Source: Phallusia fumigata (taxonomy: Eukaryota; Chordata; Ascidiacea; Phlebobranchia; Ascidiidae). Taken from it: a stretch of DNA of 64,000 nucleotides. Position numbers and translations under genes: made by a program. The notes below the pieces were generated by a model, which saw only the letters and a list, made by a program, of their open reading frames with translations, was not told the origin of the DNA and ran no database searches. The stretch covers positions 26,865 through 90,864 of the forward strand of contig QXVZ01013980.1 in assembly GCA_008931825.1 (NCBI GenBank), written 5' to 3'. Positions 36,547-49,600 of this stretch are shown one piece after another (the stretch's first letter is position 1; each line of letters begins with the position of its first letter).

Positions 36547-39500
36547 TTATGTCATCATTGACACGTAAAATCCAATAAACGGCAATAAGGAAAGAAACCT
36601 TAAAAAACACAAAGGTCGTTATTGCCAGAGCTAGAGTTAAAAAGTTTGACAAAGGCATACAAGGGACAACAGGATATATGGTTATGAACTCTTGAAGTTT
36701 TAGCTCACACAGGGCTTTCCAACAATTGATGTTCGCTTACCTTGTTTAAACTATTTTTATCCATTCAACGATATAAAGTAGCGTTTACCTGCTGACAGAA
36801 TAGTTTACAGCGGAACTTGTGGTTAAATCAATCCCTTCAGTTGACGATGCTTCAGTGGACATCATCGTAGCGGCAGCACTTGTAGCTGTACTTATCGTAG
36901 TATTTCTGCTGGGGCAAGGGTTGGTTGTATTGATAAAGGGGTAAGTGTCGCATTCATTACAAGTTCCAGGGAAGGAATTGCCCGATGCAATCACTGCGGT
37001 CACATCTGAACCTGTGGATTAAAAGTTTTCTAGTGATAAGTTAGTTCTTTATTGAAGGTGCAAGAATTTATATAACGCCCCTTTTGGGGAAATTTCGGTC
37101 AGAATGTACACAAAACGGGGGTGTACAGAAGGATTCAAGCAATTTGCTCAACGTGTAGCGTTTTGGAAAGGCGTATTTGTATAAAATGGCCGCTTCCAAT
37201 AATAATACCAAAACACACACAATTAAATTAAGCTATGATAAGAATCTGCCCGTGTCTTAAGTTGGAATTAGGCTTGCCTGAATTAACCGCGTGTACAAGG
37301 CTCGAGCGAATCTGTTTCGATTTTCAGACTCTGAAGTTGATCAATCGTAAATTCAGGGCAGTTGTGCACAAATCTTAAGATAATTGACAGTAAAGCGCCA
37401 TAAGTTATGGCAAAGCTCACCTTGTGGTACGATCTCTGTGGTCAACATCATTCCAATGTCTTCATGATTGAGAAGATGACAATGCACAACAACAGTACCG
37501 AGGAATTTGTCAGGAAGAAATCGAATCTAAACAACAGAAAATTTATTCGAAAAGTTTGTAGCTTAATGAAGGTCACAGCGACAAAAGGGGACTGCAGGTA
37601 ACTTTGGTTAAAAGTGTATGAAGCTTTAGGTTACCGGCGGTTGTGTGCATATAATATATTAAACTTAATTGATGTCAAGTAGTGACTCACTGTAATGTTG
37701 GAGAGTGGAGGAACCCATAACACATCACGAAACTCGCCAGCCTCGGCGTAACCCAAAGTTCCGCTTCCTCCTGCCACCCAGCGGTCAGAATGACCGGAAA
37801 ATTGTAGGGGATTTGGCTGAAGCGGTATGTTGTAGTTTGCTGTTGAAAAAATGTACCAAGATAAATGATCAAAACTTCAACAAATCACTTATATGTCAGA
37901 GAGGTTTAAAGCCCCTAGTCCCACACTTACGGTACAAAATTGACTTTATGCTTTTTATACGCGCGACTTCGATGTCTAGATGTTTTATTCCAAATTGTGC
38001 AAATAATTATTAAACTTACGATCGTAGTTGAGGTGTTGATAGAAGCACGTTTGGTTATCCCGCCCGTACAGCTTCCAATCGAGTGTGTCAAAATCAACTG
38101 AACCCACCGGTCCGATATAAGGCTGAAAATTAATCACCTAAGAAACAAGTTAACTGAATAAATTTGGGCATGGGGATAAAACTGGATATTTATTTCTCAT
38201 TGGTTGATGCTGTAAAAGTAGGACAATAGACTTAATGCAATGGCCATGTTTAAACACTTGAAAAGGTAAAAATGTCTCGTACTAAATATACTTCTGTATC
38301 TTCTTGACCTTGGATGATCGAGTTACCAAAGATCAGATCAAGTGTTTTCGTGCGCCTACCTGAAAATGATTGACGTGTATATGTATCGGGTGTCCTATGT
38401 CCGGTGATGTGTTAAGAATTTGCCATTCCTGCAGAGCGCCCACTTCCATCTTGTATCTGCACAAAACAATTAGTATAGGCTAAAACCAACAATCATTACA
38501 ACGAAGCTTGAGTCGCCTTTCTCATTTGAGAATCAAATTTTTTTTGTGAAGCTTAACCTAGGAGTAAACATTTGGTTGAAAGAAGATTTTATACGCCAAA
38601 ACAGTGGTATTCCCAGCGAAAATCCGTCCAATGCGGATATTTAATTGTCTCTTTAACATTCTAATGCCACTTTCAAATGTCGTATATGCAGGTATATAAG
38701 TTCGCAAGATATAATGACAAACTTTAGCAAGTATCTATACATCTTCTTATTTAACAGAAAAATGTTGGGTAACAATGTAATACCGCCCGTAAAACTCTGC
38801 AGTTTTGGGCCGCCCCACCCCTTAGAACGCAATTCGACATGTAAACTTATATTGCACATTACACAACACACGATAATCCACCCTTGAAACATAACCCCCG
38901 CATCCTTACACATATCACCAGCTTACACACCGAATACCTGTAATGTTCTTCGTAAGTGAAGTGCTCTCGGTTCAAACCGAACGACGGACTCAACTCCAAA
39001 ATCCATCTTCCCTTGATCTTATCCGCTGAAACGTCGCGAAAGTCAGAGATAAAATGTGGTCGCCCTGGCAACGTCGTGTCAATCGTTGTGGAGTTTTCTG
39101 GTCCATTCACGTTAATGGTGAGAAGCGTTCCTCTCCAGCGTACAGCAGGACCTATTGAAGCTTCGTCGGCCGGGTCGGGATTTGATCGTAACTGCGATAA
39201 CCCAAATATTTGTAAGGAATATAGCACACCAAGAGAAATGGATTAAAAACATAAAAACTTTATAATTTATGTTCTGAGGATGAAGGAGTGACTGAACGGT
39301 TCATGTTGAGTCCTTTTTTTCGGGTGTAGCTAGTAATTTTAACCTAAATAATCTCTTAAAAATCTACTGGATTGGAGAAATGCTATCCAAGTTTTTTTCT
39401 CAGGATAAGAGGTTATGGTTCGGAAAGTTAGTAAAACTTTCGAGAAAAACTACTCGTAACAACAACAACAACAACCTGGATATTTTGTTAACTGTATCAG

Positions 39501-42394
39501 TGTGATTATACGTCCTAAAGTACTAGAATTGCGATAGATCAGTAAACACTATAACGTTTTTACCCTTAAATAGGGCAGAATTTATTCCACCAATAGTTTA
39601 AAATCTCAACAGAAAAGTTGACTTTACTCAAGGAAGCGAGATGGGATACTTACCACGTACGTGCCGGGTCTGCTGCACATAACCAACCAATCACAACGCT
39701 GTGACGGCACCAGAAAAGTTTTATTCAATCTTTGTTTCCTCGCTTCATTCAAGTAAACGCCATCTATAGCAATCTCATAAACTTCACATGCAGGTTCGCC
39801 ACTGGAGGCGCTAACCAACTCTACTTCAAGGGTTGGCCCTCCACCAGCATTCGCCATTCTGTTACGAAACATGAAACAAGTAATTGAAAGTTTTTAACTG
39901 CACTGGTTTGGTTACAATTGTTTGTTGTTGAGATGATTTGCACTTTAACATATTTTGAAACGTTAACACATAACAAACGGCGTTCATTTTTTTGTTCCAG
40001 CATTCTGACAGTTTTTTTTACATACGTGATCTATGCAGTTGCCAATTTTCATGGAGATCCGGACCCACAACCAAAGTCTATCGCATTTGCAAACAAAGAA
40101 TAACATTTGCAAACCACGTGCAGTTTAATTTGGACGATAATGGAAGCAAAATTTTTGACTTCAACTTCAGAAGGGCGGGTCGAATGCAATGAAAGCGTTT
40201 CCTTACCTGAACCTTTTACCTTGACCGGTTGTAATGTTTAGAATTGGTTCAATTTTCCCGTTTGTTGTGAAATAATCGACCCCATTATTGTCATCTTCGA
40301 TCCATTGTCTGAATGTTCCACCAGTTGACACATTGTAACGATTCAAACTGGAAATACATGAATGTAAAAATTCGAAGAAGGACCAAATCGGTAGTGTCTT
40401 TTTTATAACGTCAACTTGACCATTCGATAACGTCATAAGAAGTTGAAAAAGTCAAAACAGAAAAATAAATACCGTTTACGTCACTAAGTATAATCGATGA
40501 CGTCGTTACTAAAACACGCCATTGAGGCAAAACGTCATGACAACATATCATTCAGCACAATTCTTACTTTTCTGTCAAATCGTCGACTTCATCTTGTACG
40601 AAGGAAAACTTGAATCGTTCTGGAATATTCGAATAAAGAAGGAGCGGCTGAAACAGAAGTTGCACGTCGTGCTCACAATTGAGCGGGCAAGACACCGATT
40701 CCAGCGTTTCACTCAAACTTGAGTTTTCGTCCTCAACTATTATGAAACCAGCCAAGCCGCTGTGGACCTAAAATAGAAACGTTTATTACCTGAAATAAAA
40801 ACCTTATGTGGATTTTCTCATGATAATATCAAAGACTTGTACGTACACGTTTAAGTGTATCAAAGTGAGATACTTTTTGTTGTAAGGCATTTATCGCTAT
40901 TCGTTCAAATTTTGCTACGTTTGTGGCATACAATACAATGCTTCACAGTTAGGAATGTTTAACTTGAGGTTGGAACTAAATAACTTTCGTTTGTAAGTTT
41001 GTACGTTGCATGACCGACCGAGAAAACGGAAAACTTATTGCAGCGAATATTTTGCCACAAAAGTCATCCTTTTTTGCCCCGGAGGCGCTCAAACGATAAA
41101 AATGTTGAGGGATGCCTAGAGTTCGAACGTTTGGGAAATAACCGTCTAGTTTGAGAGTCGAGTAGAAAGTTTATATTGTGACGCAATATGGATGATGACG
41201 TCAACTTACCTGAAACAAAGTTGACCCGTGTAGATGGGGGTGGTACCAGTAAGTTCCTGCTGGTTGCAGGTTCTCGATCGAATATTGGTAGGTAAATTCT
41301 TGATCGGGGTAAACGTGAACGAAAACATTATCGCCCGGATCCTGTCAACATACAAGTGTGTTGGTGCATGAACATGTAGGAAGTTAGACAAGGATACATA
41401 TAGCGACGGTAAGGATTTCGAACCAGGGATTTCAGTTTATCCGGGCCTGTTGTTATAGTTAACTTCCCTACCTCACTTCCTATATGAAGGCCGTGTGTGT
41501 GAAGATTCGTACTGTTGGGAAATCTCATATTGTTGTGACCAAAGTTTCGGTTCGGTTTCGTCAGTCTGTTTATCTGAAAAAGTTTAGTAAATAATGTATG
41601 TAATAAAAAAAGTTTTTTTAAAAGTAAATGTATTACATTGCGGGTAGTCAAAGGTAACAAACTATACCGTATAAATAAAATACAATAAATTAAGTTCGTT
41701 TCGCCTTACCAATCTAATTTTCACTTGATCTCCTTTTTTGATCACCCATGTTGGTCCGACGACCGATCCGTTATACATTCGCCGTCTTAATGTCAACCAG
41801 TCGACTTTAAAATCATCGACATCCACAGTCAGTGTCATTGTGAGGCTTCCGCCTATGGAACGTTCCTGACGAGGTTGCTCCAAATATTCACCGCCTGAAA
41901 ATAAGGTAAAAGTTTAAAGCAACGAAATTCAACTTAAGTTTGGAAACATTTCCTTAACCGATTTAAACCCACAGCGCCTGGAACATATTTGTGTCACTCA
42001 AAGCACATTACCAAACTACCTCCGTGTAAATCGGGCCCGGGCAAAATCAGGTTTGCTGAGATAAAGCACATAGTGGGGCACAATACTGTTGTTATATATA
42101 GGAGGGCTTTGAAAAGACGAAACGAACACTGTACGTTTTTTTAGGCCTGTTCGTCATGATAGCAACCTGGGCCGCTATGTTTTCTCTCAAAAAATGCAAC
42201 ATTGTCTAACACAGCATACAATATCCACATTGGCTTTTATTTTTGTTAGTCGTTAACTTTCGCTTGCAGTAATCCGACGCTTTTAACTCACCTTGTAATC
42301 GACACGGATGAGTGACGTTGCAACTGTCATCGCCGAATGACGTCACACAGAAACAACCGATAAAAACAAGCAGAACGGTCACGTGTTTGTACAT
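36547..42394 (-). CDS. Laccase-like multicopper oxidase A, secreted, probably membrane-anchored
   Basis: Fourteen exons: 42292-42394, 41710-41894, 41472-41573, 41210-41341, 40568-40767, 40207-40347, 39654-39858, 38938-39191, 38360-38456, 38020-38137, 37691-37839, 37421-37526, 36789-37011, 36547-36598. They total 2067 nt (688 residues). A signal peptide (MYKHVTVLLVFIGCFCVTSF) is followed by three cupredoxin domains. All four copper motifs are present: NLHTHGLHI, YWYHPHLHGS, GHPIHIHVNHF and HCHLLNHEDIGMM. The last fits HCHx3Hx4M, a type 1 copper site with an axial Met. Known role of the family: one-electron oxidation of phenols, catechols or metal ions with reduction of O2 to water. After the oxidase core come a Cys pair (GTCNECDTYPF), a Ser/Thr-rich stalk and a separate last exon encoding RFLSLLPFIGFYVSMMT, with no cytoplasmic tail. 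That suggests a GPI-anchor signal or short membrane anchor (inference). The substrate is unknown. Confidence 0.93.
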
Positions 42395-42663
42395 TGTAGT
42401 AACAGTATTTCTCTCGTTAATATTATGATTTAGTTGCTGTGGACGATATCGGTTTACCAAATCACCTTTTCTTCTGGTTTAAATCGAGTTTATGTATCGA
42501 CAGTTTACAATTTATGCTTATTTTTTAAGTTCTTTTGAACTATAACTAACCGTTCTGCGTGCTAAAAAGATCCTCACAAAACGTATTTTTCTTTTCTGCT
42601 GAGCTTGATTTTTTATGTTTGGCGCAATATACCAATTTGGGCCCAGAACATTTTGTGCCTCCC

Positions 42664-42694
42664 TTTATACTTCACACAAAAATCTCTGACGTCA
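42664..42694 (-). promoter_or_regulatory. Candidate core promoter of MCO-A (TATA and CRE-like site)
   Basis: On the gene strand a palindromic TGACGTCA (42687-42694) is followed by gtataaag (about 42663-42670), about 270 bases upstream of the ATG. The same pair in the same order occurs upstream of MCO-C, in flanks that have otherwise diverged considerably. Confidence 0.5.
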
Positions 42695-42699
42695 CCTTG

Positions 42700-44400
42700 T
42701 GTTTTTCCAGAAATCGCTAGGTCGTTAAACATCGTTCGAAATCTTGGTCGGAATTCACCAAACGTCTGTTACGTCATTATTGTGGCTTGTGTGTCGTCAT
42801 TCACCGTGAAATGAAAGTCGTTACCTGTCATAGGGCTTTGCCGAAAAACTGTGTATTAAGTTCGCTAGTCACACCTTGTAAAATAACCTGTCATAGGGCT
42901 AATAAATTGGTCGGGTTTAACTAAATTTTAGGAGTAAAACAAGCACGTATATTTCTTGGAGAGCCCCTATTTGGTCGTAAAACCTACATTGCGGCGTCAG
43001 TCAACAAAACTATACCAGATTACGACATAAAAAGAACGCCCACTAGTCTCATGTAACGGCACAATAAAACACCATGCAAATATACCCACCCCCATCTTGG
43101 CAAGCCGTTCCCCTTCCCCGTAAACAGGGATTGACTGTTCGCCTTACCCATTGTTTAATCACTTGTGACCTTTGGTTCTAAATCCAAACATCTAAAAAAG
43201 TTCGGAAACTCCCAATTAACCAGGTTGTTGAAACATCACGAACGTTTGTTTGCCAAACCTACCTGGCAAGATTCCCCACGCGTTTCGGTCGGGAACCCAT
43301 AAAAGTTTCAACCCCCCTGCAATGTTCACACGAACCCAAAGCACTATATTTGTATACACTCTCTCCTTATGTGTTCACCATTTTCAAAAGCAAATTCAGT
43401 TAACCGACAAAACGTTGGTTGGCACCAAAATTGTTTATGTTGTAAAGATCACCGACGACCGACAGGGCACATTTATCTTTTAGGACCCAAGGTCCATATC
43501 TTTGTTTTATTCAATGGCCTGTAAACAAGTTGGTTAGCGTCTTTGAATTCGGCGAACACTATCAAATAAAAGACACAGATTTACGTCATCCAAATAAAGC
43601 CCCAAATTTCCGATGTTTTTCCACCCTTTGTTATAGACACCATACAAGTTTCGATTTAATTTTCTAAAAGTCTTACCCCCGTGTTTCAACGAAAGGTGAT
43701 CTTCGTGCTAGAAATTTAAGTTCTACAAGACATGCATACTCAATTCTGTAGATTAAAATGGGGTTTCTGCAACTACAAAAATAGAAATCTCGGCACTTAC
43801 AAATTATGATTTAAACTGCCAGAATCGTGCATGATTACCAACTGCAAAAATAGAATAGAGTGCGGGAGCAAAATGCATTCAGTGCAGTACTTCTTTTTGT
43901 TTCCACGCAGACAGTACATTGAGCAACTAATCGGAGTTCAATTTATATTCCGTGTTGTAACAATGGGCTTTGGCTAATTCCAGTTTCTATTGGTAATATA
44001 ATATGCAATTGTGTAAATGTAAAAACGTTATTTCATCTGAAGCAAGGCGTCGGCAATCTTTGGCACGAGGTCGGCAAGTCCCTTGTTTTTCCGTTGTTGC
44101 AAGACGGCAAAGTGCCATGTAACCGCTACATATTTGTCTTCTATGAGGGATAGCCTGTAGTTTCCCTAGTCTTAAAACTTAAAGAGTCACGTACCTGGAA
44201 GGAAACACAATCATGATGGTAAACCATTTACAGTTTCGACTTTTATTGATCGTTTGAGAAGCGAACAAAAAAGTGGCATGTCTTAATACAAATTTACAAA
44301 AACGTTGAAAGTTGGGACAAAAAAATCACAATACTTTTGCACCACATAAGTATATGGAAAACTTTTTTACATCATTTAAAGGTTTCGATGCCAAAAGGTC
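42700..44400. other. Intergenic region between MCO-A and MCO-B
   Basis: No gene. The part from about 43250 to 43680 (5' of A) is homologous to 58385-58760 (5' of C). Shared strings include gcctacctggc, gtaaagatcaccgac or gtaaaggtcaccgac, and caagtttcgat. From about 44040 on it is the 3' flank of B, similar to the 3' flanks of A and C. Confidence 0.55.
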
Positions 44401-44407
44401 GAAGTCA

Positions 44408-47400
44408 TGTGGGACATATTACGTCCGAAATCCGTTAACCGGTATTGTATGCAAAGAAGCCTTGAAGAAACACAAAGTTTGTTATTTGCCAGAGCTAAAA
44501 TTTTTGGGAAAAGCACACAAGGAATATTGGATCTGAATATGAACCCTCAAGTTTACCTGTCGACAGAAAAGTCCATAGCGAAACTTAGTAGCTAATTCAG
44601 TATAGTTTCGCCATAGGGGCATGGGTTGGCTGTATCGATAAAGGGATATGTGTCACACTCGTTACAAGTTCCAGGGAAGCCATCACCCGATGCTATCACT
44701 GCCGTCAGATCTGCACCTGTGAGTGGAAAACACAAGTATTTGTGCCAAAATTTATGCGGAAGGGATTTGCGAAAGGGAAAGGCCATTTATAAAACATTTA
44801 CCGACGTGTTCATTGTGAATTGTGTACAAGTCCAGAAAAACACAATGAAACTGAGATATGATATGAATTAGCCCGAGTCCTGAGTTGCAATTAGGAATTT
44901 CCCGCCTGGGTACAGCTCGAGCAAATCTGTTTCGGTTTCAGGCTCTGAAGTTGATTAATCATGATCGGTGTGGATAGGAACAAATCTTAAGTTGATTGAC
45001 CGTAAACCGCAATTCGTTATGACAAGGCTTACCTTGTGGTTCGATTTCTGTGGTCAGCATCATTCCAATATCTTCATGATTGAGAAGATGACAGTGGATA
45101 ACAACAGTACCGAGAAACTTATCAGGAAGAAAACGAATCTGAAGAACAGAAAAAAAGTTTTAAAGTTTGGTAGCCTAATAAACGTCACACAGCTTAAAAG
45201 TGCTATATGTTGTTTTGGGTAAAATTGTACACAGTTTCATGGTAATGGCGGTTGTATGAATAAAAAGATGACATGGACAACAACAGTACCGAGGAATTTA
45301 TCAGGAAAAAAATGAATCTAAATGACAACGAATCTAAATTGTTTTAAAGGTAGGTAGCTTTACTAGGGTCCCAATGGAAAATGTAATCACTGCAGGTGTG
45401 TCAAGTAAGTGACTCACTGTAATGTTGGAGAGTGGAGGAACCCACAAAACATCACGAAACTCGCCAGACTCGGCGTAACCCAAAGTTCCGCTTCCTCCCG
45501 CCACCCAGCGTTCAGAATGACCGGAAAGTCCCATGGGATTTAGCTGAAGCGGTATGTTGCTGTTTGCTGTTGAAAAAATGTACTAAGGTAAATGTACAAT
45601 ACTTATACAAATCACTGATAGCCCAGAGTGATTAGAACCACACCCTTCCCTTACAGTCCCAACAAGATAACGGAGTTCATTTTTTTTGTTTTAAACACGA
45701 GACATTAGTGTCCTAGTCTTAACCAAAAATGGGCAGGTAATTATTAAACTTACGATTGTAGTTAAAGTGTTGGTGGAAGCAAGTTTGGTTGTCCTGCCCG
45801 TACAACTTCCAACCGCCCGAGCGAAAATCAATTGCACCCACCGGTCCGCTATATGGCTGATAATTGATTACCTGGAAAACAAATATTAACTTGAGTAAAC
45901 ATGGGGTAGTAAAAATGAGAGTAGAGCTCATATGGATCACATTAAATGCTTTTTTGGCCATCAAACGGAAAAATCCATGGGACTAGTTCACTTGGTTTGT
46001 CTTTTGTCAGCTTCTTTAAGGAAAAAAACTTGTTGGTGTCGTTAACCTTTGGTTATATTAATATCACCATGTTCAAACATTTCGAAAGGTAACCCTCCGT
46101 TTCGTACTTTGTACCTTCTTGGACTAGTATCTTCTAGTTCTTAAAGCTCTGCTCAAGGTTTTTGGGGCACTATGGTTCTTACCTGAAAATGATTGACGTG
46201 TATATGTATTGGGTGGCCTATTCCGGGTGATGTGTTAAGAATTTGCCATTACTGCAGTGCGCCCACTTCCATCTTATATCTGCACAAAACAAGTATTAAG
46301 AATGATCTAGACAATGCAGCTTCAGTCGGCATTCAAGTTTGAGAATCGACGTATGTTTTTGTGCAGCTCAACTGGGAGTTGACAACTGACTCATACACAG
46401 AAGCATTGGCATCCCCAGCGAAAGTGCAGAAGTGATATTTACTTGTCCTCTAAAAGTTCAAATAACACATCAACAGCTCTCACACCGAATACCTGTAATG
46501 TTCCTCGCAAGAAAAGAGCTCCCGGTTCAAACCGAAAGCTGGACTCAACTCCAAAATCCATCTCCCCTTGATGTCATCCGCTGAAACGTCTCGGAAGTCT
46601 GATATAAAGTCCGGTCGCCCTGGCAACGTTGTGTCAACCGTTGTGGAGCTTTCTGGTCCATTTACGTTGATGGTGAGAAGCGTACCTCTCCAACGCACAG
46701 CAGGACCTATTGAAGCTTCGTCCGCCTGATCCGGATTTGATCGTAACTGTGGAAAGCCCCGAGATTTATATTTGCAAGAGAAACAGGGTAAAACCTTAAT
46801 AGTGACAAAATGTTTTTTCGATCATTTTTATAAAAACAGATTCTAGAAATCATGTTTAACTCTAGTTGCACTTTGTGTTCTGTAGAGGACGGAAGAGTGA
46901 CTGAACCCCTTAAAAGCACCCCTTGAAATCCACTGGTGGGGTAAAATGCTACCCTAGTTTTTGCTTAGAAATACAAACAAGGCGATGGTCCACGTGGATC
47001 TTAAAAAATAAAACCACTCAGGTGAAGGTAGTTAAGAAGCTGATCTACTCACCACGTACGTGCCGGGTTTGCTGCACTTAACCAACCAATCACAACGCTG
47101 TGACGGCACAATAAACGTTTTGTTTAATCTTTGTTTCCTCGCTTCATTTAAGTAAACGCCATCTATAGCAATCTCATAAACTTCGCATGCAGGTTCGCCA
47201 CTTGAGGCGCTAACCAGCTCCATTTCGAGAATTGGCCCTCCACCAGCATTCGCCATTCTGTTACGAAACATTGAAAGAGTGGGTGATTTTTGGTGTAAAG
47301 ATGATCCAAACAATGTTTGTTTGAAATTTTGCTAAGTTGCATTGCTAAACTGTGTTTTTGTAGTGTGCAACATACATGAACACAACATATGCGAATTAAA

Positions 47401-48276
47401 CATTTCAAAACGTCTACACATATCAGGGGTTTATATAATTTGTTCCAGCGTTCCGACCGTATTTTTGTTTTAAATTATCTGTCACCTCTATAAGTTTACC
47501 ATTTTTAGAGCATTCGATGCCCTATGGTGCAGTAACCATCAATAACGGTTTTCATCAATATAAGAACAACCACATCCAGTCGCACTTGCAAATTTTGTTT
47601 TACAAACAGAGGATTTAGCACGAAGCCCAATTTAATAAGTTAGAATGTAATGACATTATTTTTATGTTAGCTTGTACAGGCCAAGTCGAATTGGCGCTAA
47701 AAAGGTCCATCACCTGAATCTTTTTGCATGACCGGTTGTAATGTTTAGAATTGGTTCAATTTTGCCGTTCGTTGTGAAATAATCAACTCCATTGTTTTCG
47801 TCCTCGATTTACTCTCTGAATGTTCCCCCACTTGACACAATGTAACGACCCAGACTGGAAATATATAGGTGCGGTTTGAAAAAGATTATCCTGTATTTTC
47901 TACAATGTTATCTTGATCTTTCGGCAAAGTCATAGGCAATTTTTCGGCAAAGTAAAAAATTTAAAACACAATAACAAATTTAGCACAAACTCAAAACTTG
48001 CTACGTCACTAGGTTTATTCGATGACGTCACTTGGATACTTACATCATTACAAAATAACATCATTACAATTCTTACTCTTCTGTCAAATCTGCATTTGAA
48101 TCCTGTATGGAGGAAAACTGATATCGTCGGGGAATATTCGAATAAAGAAGGAGCGGCTGAAACAGAAGTTGCAAGTCGTGTTCACAATTGAGCGGGCAAG
48201 ACACCGATTTGAGTGTTTCGCTCAAATCTGAGGTTTCGTCCTCAACTATTATAAAACCTGCCAAGCCGCCGTGGAC
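44408..48276 (-). pseudogene. Decayed multicopper oxidase copy B
   Basis: Ten exon-like blocks match exons 5-14 of copies A and C in order, from exon 5 (48077-48276) to a relic of the tail exon (about 44408-44460). Exons 1-4 are absent, so there is no signal peptide and neither of the first two copper motifs. In-frame stops interrupt the exon 6 block (TAA at 47809-47811, where A has Trp) and the exon 9 block (TAA at 46249-46251, where A and C have Glu). The exon 13 block ends early after PYGETILN, with the Ser/Thr stalk deleted, and the tail exon no longer reads as hydrophobic. Exons 7, 8, 10, 11 and 12 remain open and well conserved, including HCHLLNHEDIGMM, so decay is fairly recent. A short transcript from the open exons cannot be excluded, but it could not make a working oxidase. 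Confidence 0.88.
45265..45319 (-). pseudogene. Fragmentary second copy of MCO exon 12 in pseudogene B
   Basis: Fifty-five bases (gatgacatggacaacaacag, then taccgaggaatttatcagga and a changed end) repeat part of the exon 12 block that lies intact about 135 bases away. On the gene strand the copy keeps nucleotide similarity, but the reading frame is shifted by an extra base in the A/T run. It lies in the intron between the exon 11 and 12 blocks. Confidence 0.7.
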
Positions 48277-48503
48277 CTAAAAATAAAACAGTTTTTAACA
48301 AAAATAAAACGCTATGAGGATTTCCTCATGTTATTAGCAGAGGTTTATTCGCTGATTGAAATACACATTTAAGTCATGGCAACAAGGACGTTTTGGCGCT
48401 TAAATTTTGCTGTGTTTGCGACATACGATGCAATGTATTGGGCCGTTTCGTTATCACTTTTGAAGAAGAATGTTGAGTTTGTTAACAGTAAGATGATTTA
48501 ATA

Positions 48504-48828
48504 CAGGGTTGTCCAAACCTTTTTAATGGGGGCCAATTTTAATCGGGTCAAGGCTTTTCCGAAATTTTTAACCATAAAATTCTAACACAAATACATGGCT
48601 GCGAAACGATCTTCCCAGCCTTATGACACTTGTGTTGCGTCACTACCATGCACTCTTCCTTCTTGTCCGCAAATAAGGTTCAATGGAAAACTTTTGCGTA
48701 AAACCACAACTGAGTCGCTTCAACACAAAAGCCTAACCTAAACTTTGGCGAGTCATGTTCAACACAATTTGAAACCACAACAGCGGATCGCGTGAAATGC
48801 CGTTGCGGCCCGCACTTTGGACACCCTG
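48504..48828. mobile_element. hAT-like MITE upstream of pseudogene B
   Basis: The 325-bp element has inverted termini cagggttgtccaaac and the complement of ctttggacaccctg. Flanks atttaata and ttttaatt match at 6 of 8 bases, consistent with an eroded 8-bp target duplication. It lies about 230 bases past the point where homology to MCO exons stops. Confidence 0.7.
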
Positions 48829-48845
48829 TTTTAATTAATCGGTAA

Positions 48846-49600
48846 TAGCGCAGCGTGGTGGCAAATTTGTCTTTTAATCAAACCTTATTCTTTTATTAAA
48901 CCTTTTTTGATCAAAGGGGTTTTGATAACGATTGGTTCATCTGTTACGTTATTATCAGGTCGCTTTCGTTGAAATATATTGCATTACGTTCGCCGTAAAA
49001 GAAAATTTTGTTTCCTGCAAGAGAGTTTAATAAATCTTCAATAACGCAATGCAGTGGCAAATTGTCTTTTAATTGGACCCTTTTTATTGGATCTCGATTT
49101 GATCAAAGAGAATTTTCTTTCATAACTATTGGGTCGTCTGTTTCGTTGTTATCGGGGCACTTTTGTCGAAGCACGTTGTATTTGTTACCAGAAGGAGGAT
49201 TTAATAAAACTGCAATAAGGCAGCGTGGTAGCAAGTTTGACTTTTAAGCAACCGTTTTTTATCAAACCTCTTTTGATTAAAGGGTTGTTTTCATAACAAT
49301 GGGCTCTTCTGTTACGTTAGTAACGGTGCACTTTTGTTAAAACCCGTTATCTTAAGTTCGTAAGCCATGCACCGCAAACGAAAATTTGTTACCTGCAGGA
49401 GGTTTTTATAAATTTTCAAGAGCGCAGCGTCGTAGCAAATTTGTCTTTCAATTGAACCTTTTTTTATTAACCGTAGTTTGATCAAAGTAGATTTTTTAAT
49501 ACAATTAGTTCGCTTGTTACATTATTATCGTAGCACTTTGTTGAATCGCGTATGTTATGAGTTCGTATGTCAATAACGCAGCAAGGTTGCAACTTTCGTT
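48846..49600. repeat. Diverged tandem repeat, unit about 175-205 bp, four copies
   Basis: Units begin with a gcagcgtggtggcaaatttg-like string at 48850, 49046, 49220 and 49424. Each continues through a variant of tttgatcaaag, a cataacaatkggttcgtctgtta-like block and a gttacctgcagrag-like block. The repeats replace the place where exons 1-4 of MCO-B would be. Related units lie upstream of MCO-C near 57800-58080. There is no coding capacity. Confidence 0.75.

Noticed and set aside
37705-38013. 102-residue plus-strand frame in the MCO-A region, with similar frames at 45432 and 51674
   Set aside because: Antisense of MCO exon 11. It recurs only because the gene is duplicated.
42206-42460. Longer N-terminus for MCO-A starting MVNRYRPQQLNHN
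   Set aside because: The inner Met at 42394 starts a typical signal peptide and matches the start of MCO-C. The upstream extension is not conserved.
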